DNA of 64,000 bases. It comes from Dipteris shenzhenensis. Taxonomy: Eukaryota; Polypodiophyta; Polypodiopsida; Gleicheniales. Shown here one piece after another: positions 61,616 through 64,000 of the stretch (within the stretch, counting starts at the first letter, position 1; each line of letters opens with the position of its first letter). The stretch lies in assembly GCA_047967505.1 (NCBI GenBank), contig CM106539.1; one strand, given 5' to 3'. The translations under genes were made by a program, and so were the position numbers. The notes below the pieces were generated by a model. That model saw nothing but the letters and a program-made list of their open reading frames with translations, had not been told where the DNA came from and ran no database searches.

Positions 61616-62225
61616 AAACTTATTTTCTACCCAAATTTTTTTTGAAAGTAGCTCTTGTACTCGCTTAGGTGAGAAAGAGGCCTTGATCACAACAATGGAT
61701 GGAAGATCTCACCTCCACAAGAGTTCAAGGGTTGAGAAGGGGGGTTGTAGGGTTCAAAAGGGGGTAAGGTTGAGAGAGCTAACTAGGAGTTCCATAGTTC
61801 AAAGAGGGTTGGAGGGTTTAGGAGGAGTCCAAGGGTGAGGAGTGGAGAGCTTGTCTCCTTCACAACTTCAAGGGGGTAAAGGGTTGAGAAGGAGAATCAA
61901 GGGAGGAAGGAGGAGGTGGAAGGAGGAGGAGGAGGGAGAATGGGAGATTGCAAGGTTAGAACATGCTATCACACGATAGTGTTGAGGGAGCATGGACCCA
62001 AGGAGATCAAGCACATAAACACCAAAGTGCAATGAACATTGTTGGTGAAGGATTGCTCCTTCCCGTAAGAGGAAGATTAAGAGAGACATAATTGCACCTC
62101 TAGTATGCCATTGTTATTGAAGTGATTTTAAGGCATGCTAAGGATAACTACTTTATAATTCTAGTTTTAAATTTATAAGCATTGTAAGTTACATATAACA
62201 TATACTCATTACACATGTGATACTT
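61616..62225. other. Non-coding, purine-rich stretch
   Basis: From 61680 to 61950 the plus strand is strongly G/A-rich, with irregular GGGTTGAGAAGG and GGTTCAAAGGGGG phrases and a GGAGGAGGAGG run at about 61917-61933. No gene. Confidence 0.55.
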
Positions 62226-62227
62226 AG

Positions 62228-62395
62228 AAGTGTATGTGTGTATATGTGTGCAAGTATGCATACGTGCATATGTGCTTCTATGCATGCATGCACACATGCG
62301 TGCATGTGTGTGTGTGTGTGTGCACGTGTGTATGCGTGTGTGCGTGCATGTGCGTATGCATGTGCATGTGCATGTGCATGCACGCATGTACGAGC
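62228..62395. repeat. Alternating purine-pyrimidine (TG/CA/CG) tract
   Basis: About 165 bp of almost strictly alternating purine and pyrimidine, mixing GTGTAT, GCATGC, ACGTGC and (GT)n. It contains palindromes such as TGCATGCATGCA. ORFs in all frames across it are artefacts. Confidence 0.9.
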
Positions 62396-62884
62396 CTTGT
62401 GCATGTGCATGGTGCCATGCATCTGTGTATGTGGCAAGGTTTTACAAAGACTTTGAACCATTTACAAGGCATATAGGCAAAAATTTCAAAAAATACAATT
62501 GTTGATGGTGTTTCATTATTGCGTCATTATTGCAAAAGAGAAATCTTTGTATACAGCCTCCACACACATCTCCTTTTGGAAAACAATTGTAACTCATCCT
62601 TATGCCTGTCTGTTTATGAAAACAATAATTCTTTGTATGTATGGAGTGTAAGCTTATCCATTCAGGTACTACAGCCCTGATTGCAAATTACCACCATTGA
62701 GTTTGTGAAAGAGTTTGAAGGCATCATCAAGTGTCACAATTTACTTGGCCATATGTGCCATATTGCAAATGGCAAGGTATCACCAAAAGTACAAAAGAAA
62801 ATGCAAAAAAATTATCGACAATCTTGTGGATGAAAAATTCCATCACATTACTGCTTGAGGGATGCATGGTTGAAAAGTAGTCAT

Positions 62885-63097
62885 TGTGCATGGGAGAACT
62901 GTCACATAGATGTAAGTTTTGCTAGCTACTACACTAGTGTGTGTAAAATACCGACATCCATGCATAGAGCATGATGTCACAAATGATCATAGTGCATGGG
63001 AGAATTGTCACATAGATGTAAGTTTTGCTAGCTACTACACTAGTGTGTGTAAAATACCGACATCCATGCATAGAGCATGATGTCACAAATGATCATA
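62885..63097. repeat. 106-bp tandem duplication
   Basis: TGTAAGTTTTGCTAGCTACT occurs at 62911 and 63017. Each unit runs from GTGCATGGGAGAA(C/T)TGTCACA to ATGATCATA with about one mismatch, so the event is recent. No coding sense. Confidence 0.95.
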
Positions 63098-63687
63098 GTG
63101 CAGAGAAATGCTTACTCTGGAGAGAGCAGAACATGGGAAAATGCAACTTAGCATCCCACGCCTATTTCCATGCGCAAATTACCACGTCTATAACCATCCA
63201 ATTATGTCGAGAGAGAGCAACATTCTTGATCCAGCACTATGAACATTAAGTGACAAAAGGTCCCGTCCTTCAATTCTAATGTTGTGTGACCTTCGTAGTG
63301 AAGAATCCAGATCTCAACATGGACATGCAACACCCCAGTTATGCATGCTGCAGACTCCCACTCTTTATAAGTAGATGGATACAAATCTATAAAACAAGTA
63401 TAATACATAAGAAAGTTCCCAAACAAATGCAAATACTTTGAAGCATGATACTAGTAAGCTGATGAAGGTCAGTTATCACAAATTGAGTAGGCCCAACACC
63501 TCTGAGCACCCACTCTCTGATCTTATTGAGATCTTATCTAGATTACTTCATCAACTTATCCATAGGCATCTTCTTCAATCCTTCAACAATCTCCCACAAA
63601 GTACATGTAGCTAGGTGGCTCTAGATCTCGATCTTTCATATTGGATATTTGTTCCCATCCATCATGCTTTTAGGTTGGATTTGCGCC

Positions 63688-63690
63688 CCC

Positions 63691-63737
<47 letters not shown>
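63688..63737. repeat. Poly-C / (CT)n microsatellite
   Basis: A CCCCCCCC run passes into (CT)n of about 46 bp. Confidence 0.95.
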
Positions 63738-63740
<3 letters not shown>

Positions 63741-63782
63741 CCAATTACGGTAAGGTGATCCGTGTAAAATAAGTCCTATACT

Positions 63783-64000
63783 TTTTTTTCAAAAAAGAGA
63801 CTTCTATTAAGTATTAAAGAAAACCGTTAGAGCAAGCTCCATACGGGAATACGGGATACACCATGCAATGCATGAAAAGCTCAAGAGTCAAAAAGAAAGG
63901 ATTGGGGCTGATAGTGCCATCTCAATCCGGTAGCAACCTCCGAGAAAAAGGGAGAACCCCTCCAAACTCGAAGAAATACAGTGAACACCTATGATGGTGT
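63783..64000 (-). mobile_element. Probable LINE 3' end with poly-A, minus strand, continues past window
   Basis: On the minus strand the sequence runs TTTTCTTTAATACTTAATAG, AAGTCTC, and ends in an A-rich run (plus strand T-run at 63782-63790). The phrase TTCTATTAAGTATTAAAG...AAGCTCCATACGGG resembles the layout of the LINE tails at 36722 and 38410 but has poly-A instead of a microsatellite. No coding part is visible before the window ends. Confidence 0.4.

Noticed and set aside
62148-62505. Six overlapping ORFs of Cys/Met/His-Thr composition
   Set aside because: Products of the alternating TG/CA tract read in different frames.

Overview
This window is nuclear DNA from a land plant with a repeat-rich, long-intron genome. 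The evidence is one intact plant gene of the CLB1/NTMC2T4 (synaptotagmin-7-like) family spread over 18 kb in 11 exons, Copia and Ty3-type retrotransposon debris, two kinds of plant LINE, and very many (CT)n, (GA)n and (GT)n microsatellites. Intron length and microsatellite load would suit a fern or another large-genome non-flowering plant, but that is a weak inference; no sequence here fixes the species. A 100-base run of N marks an assembly gap at 11076-11175.

Layout. 1-1.9 kb: 5' end of a minus-strand LTR retrotransposon (LTR plus tRNA-iMet primer site) abutting a 5'-truncated plus-strand Copia element at 1.9-5.9 kb. 8.4-9.9 kb, minus strand: a histone H3-like reading frame (full H3 length, two in-frame TAG codons) immediately upstream of a multi-exon Ulp1-like (C48) cysteine protease. 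10-11.5 kb: nested microsatellite and minisatellite cluster. 12-26 kb: mostly gene-poor, with one unknown 107-residue ORF, two copies of a roughly 0.9-kb dispersed repeat (14.2 and 20.9 kb) and a Ty3-type integrase scrap. 27.1-45.0 kb, plus strand: the CLB1-like gene. Its three largest introns (6.0, 5.7 and 2.2 kb) hold LINE fragments, LTR fragments, tandem duplications and microsatellites. 45-57 kb: non-coding, with an internally deleted Copia remnant, a third copy of the dispersed repeat with a 30-bp minisatellite, and a Ty3-type Gag relic. 57.2-61.6 kb: a decayed L1-type LINE on the plus strand. 61.6-64 kb: an alternating purine-pyrimidine tract, a 106-bp tandem duplication and another LINE 3' end.

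The CLB1-like gene is the only gene I consider clearly functional: every exon joins in frame with GT-AG junctions to give 489 residues with an N-terminal membrane anchor, SMP domain, one C2 domain and a glycine-rich tail. Most of the rest is mobile-element sequence in decay.

The least expected object is the H3-like/Ulp1-like pair at 8.4-9.9 kb. A second general pattern is that four 3' ends of one LINE family each abut a purine/pyrimidine microsatellite, which could explain how part of the (CT)n load was seeded.
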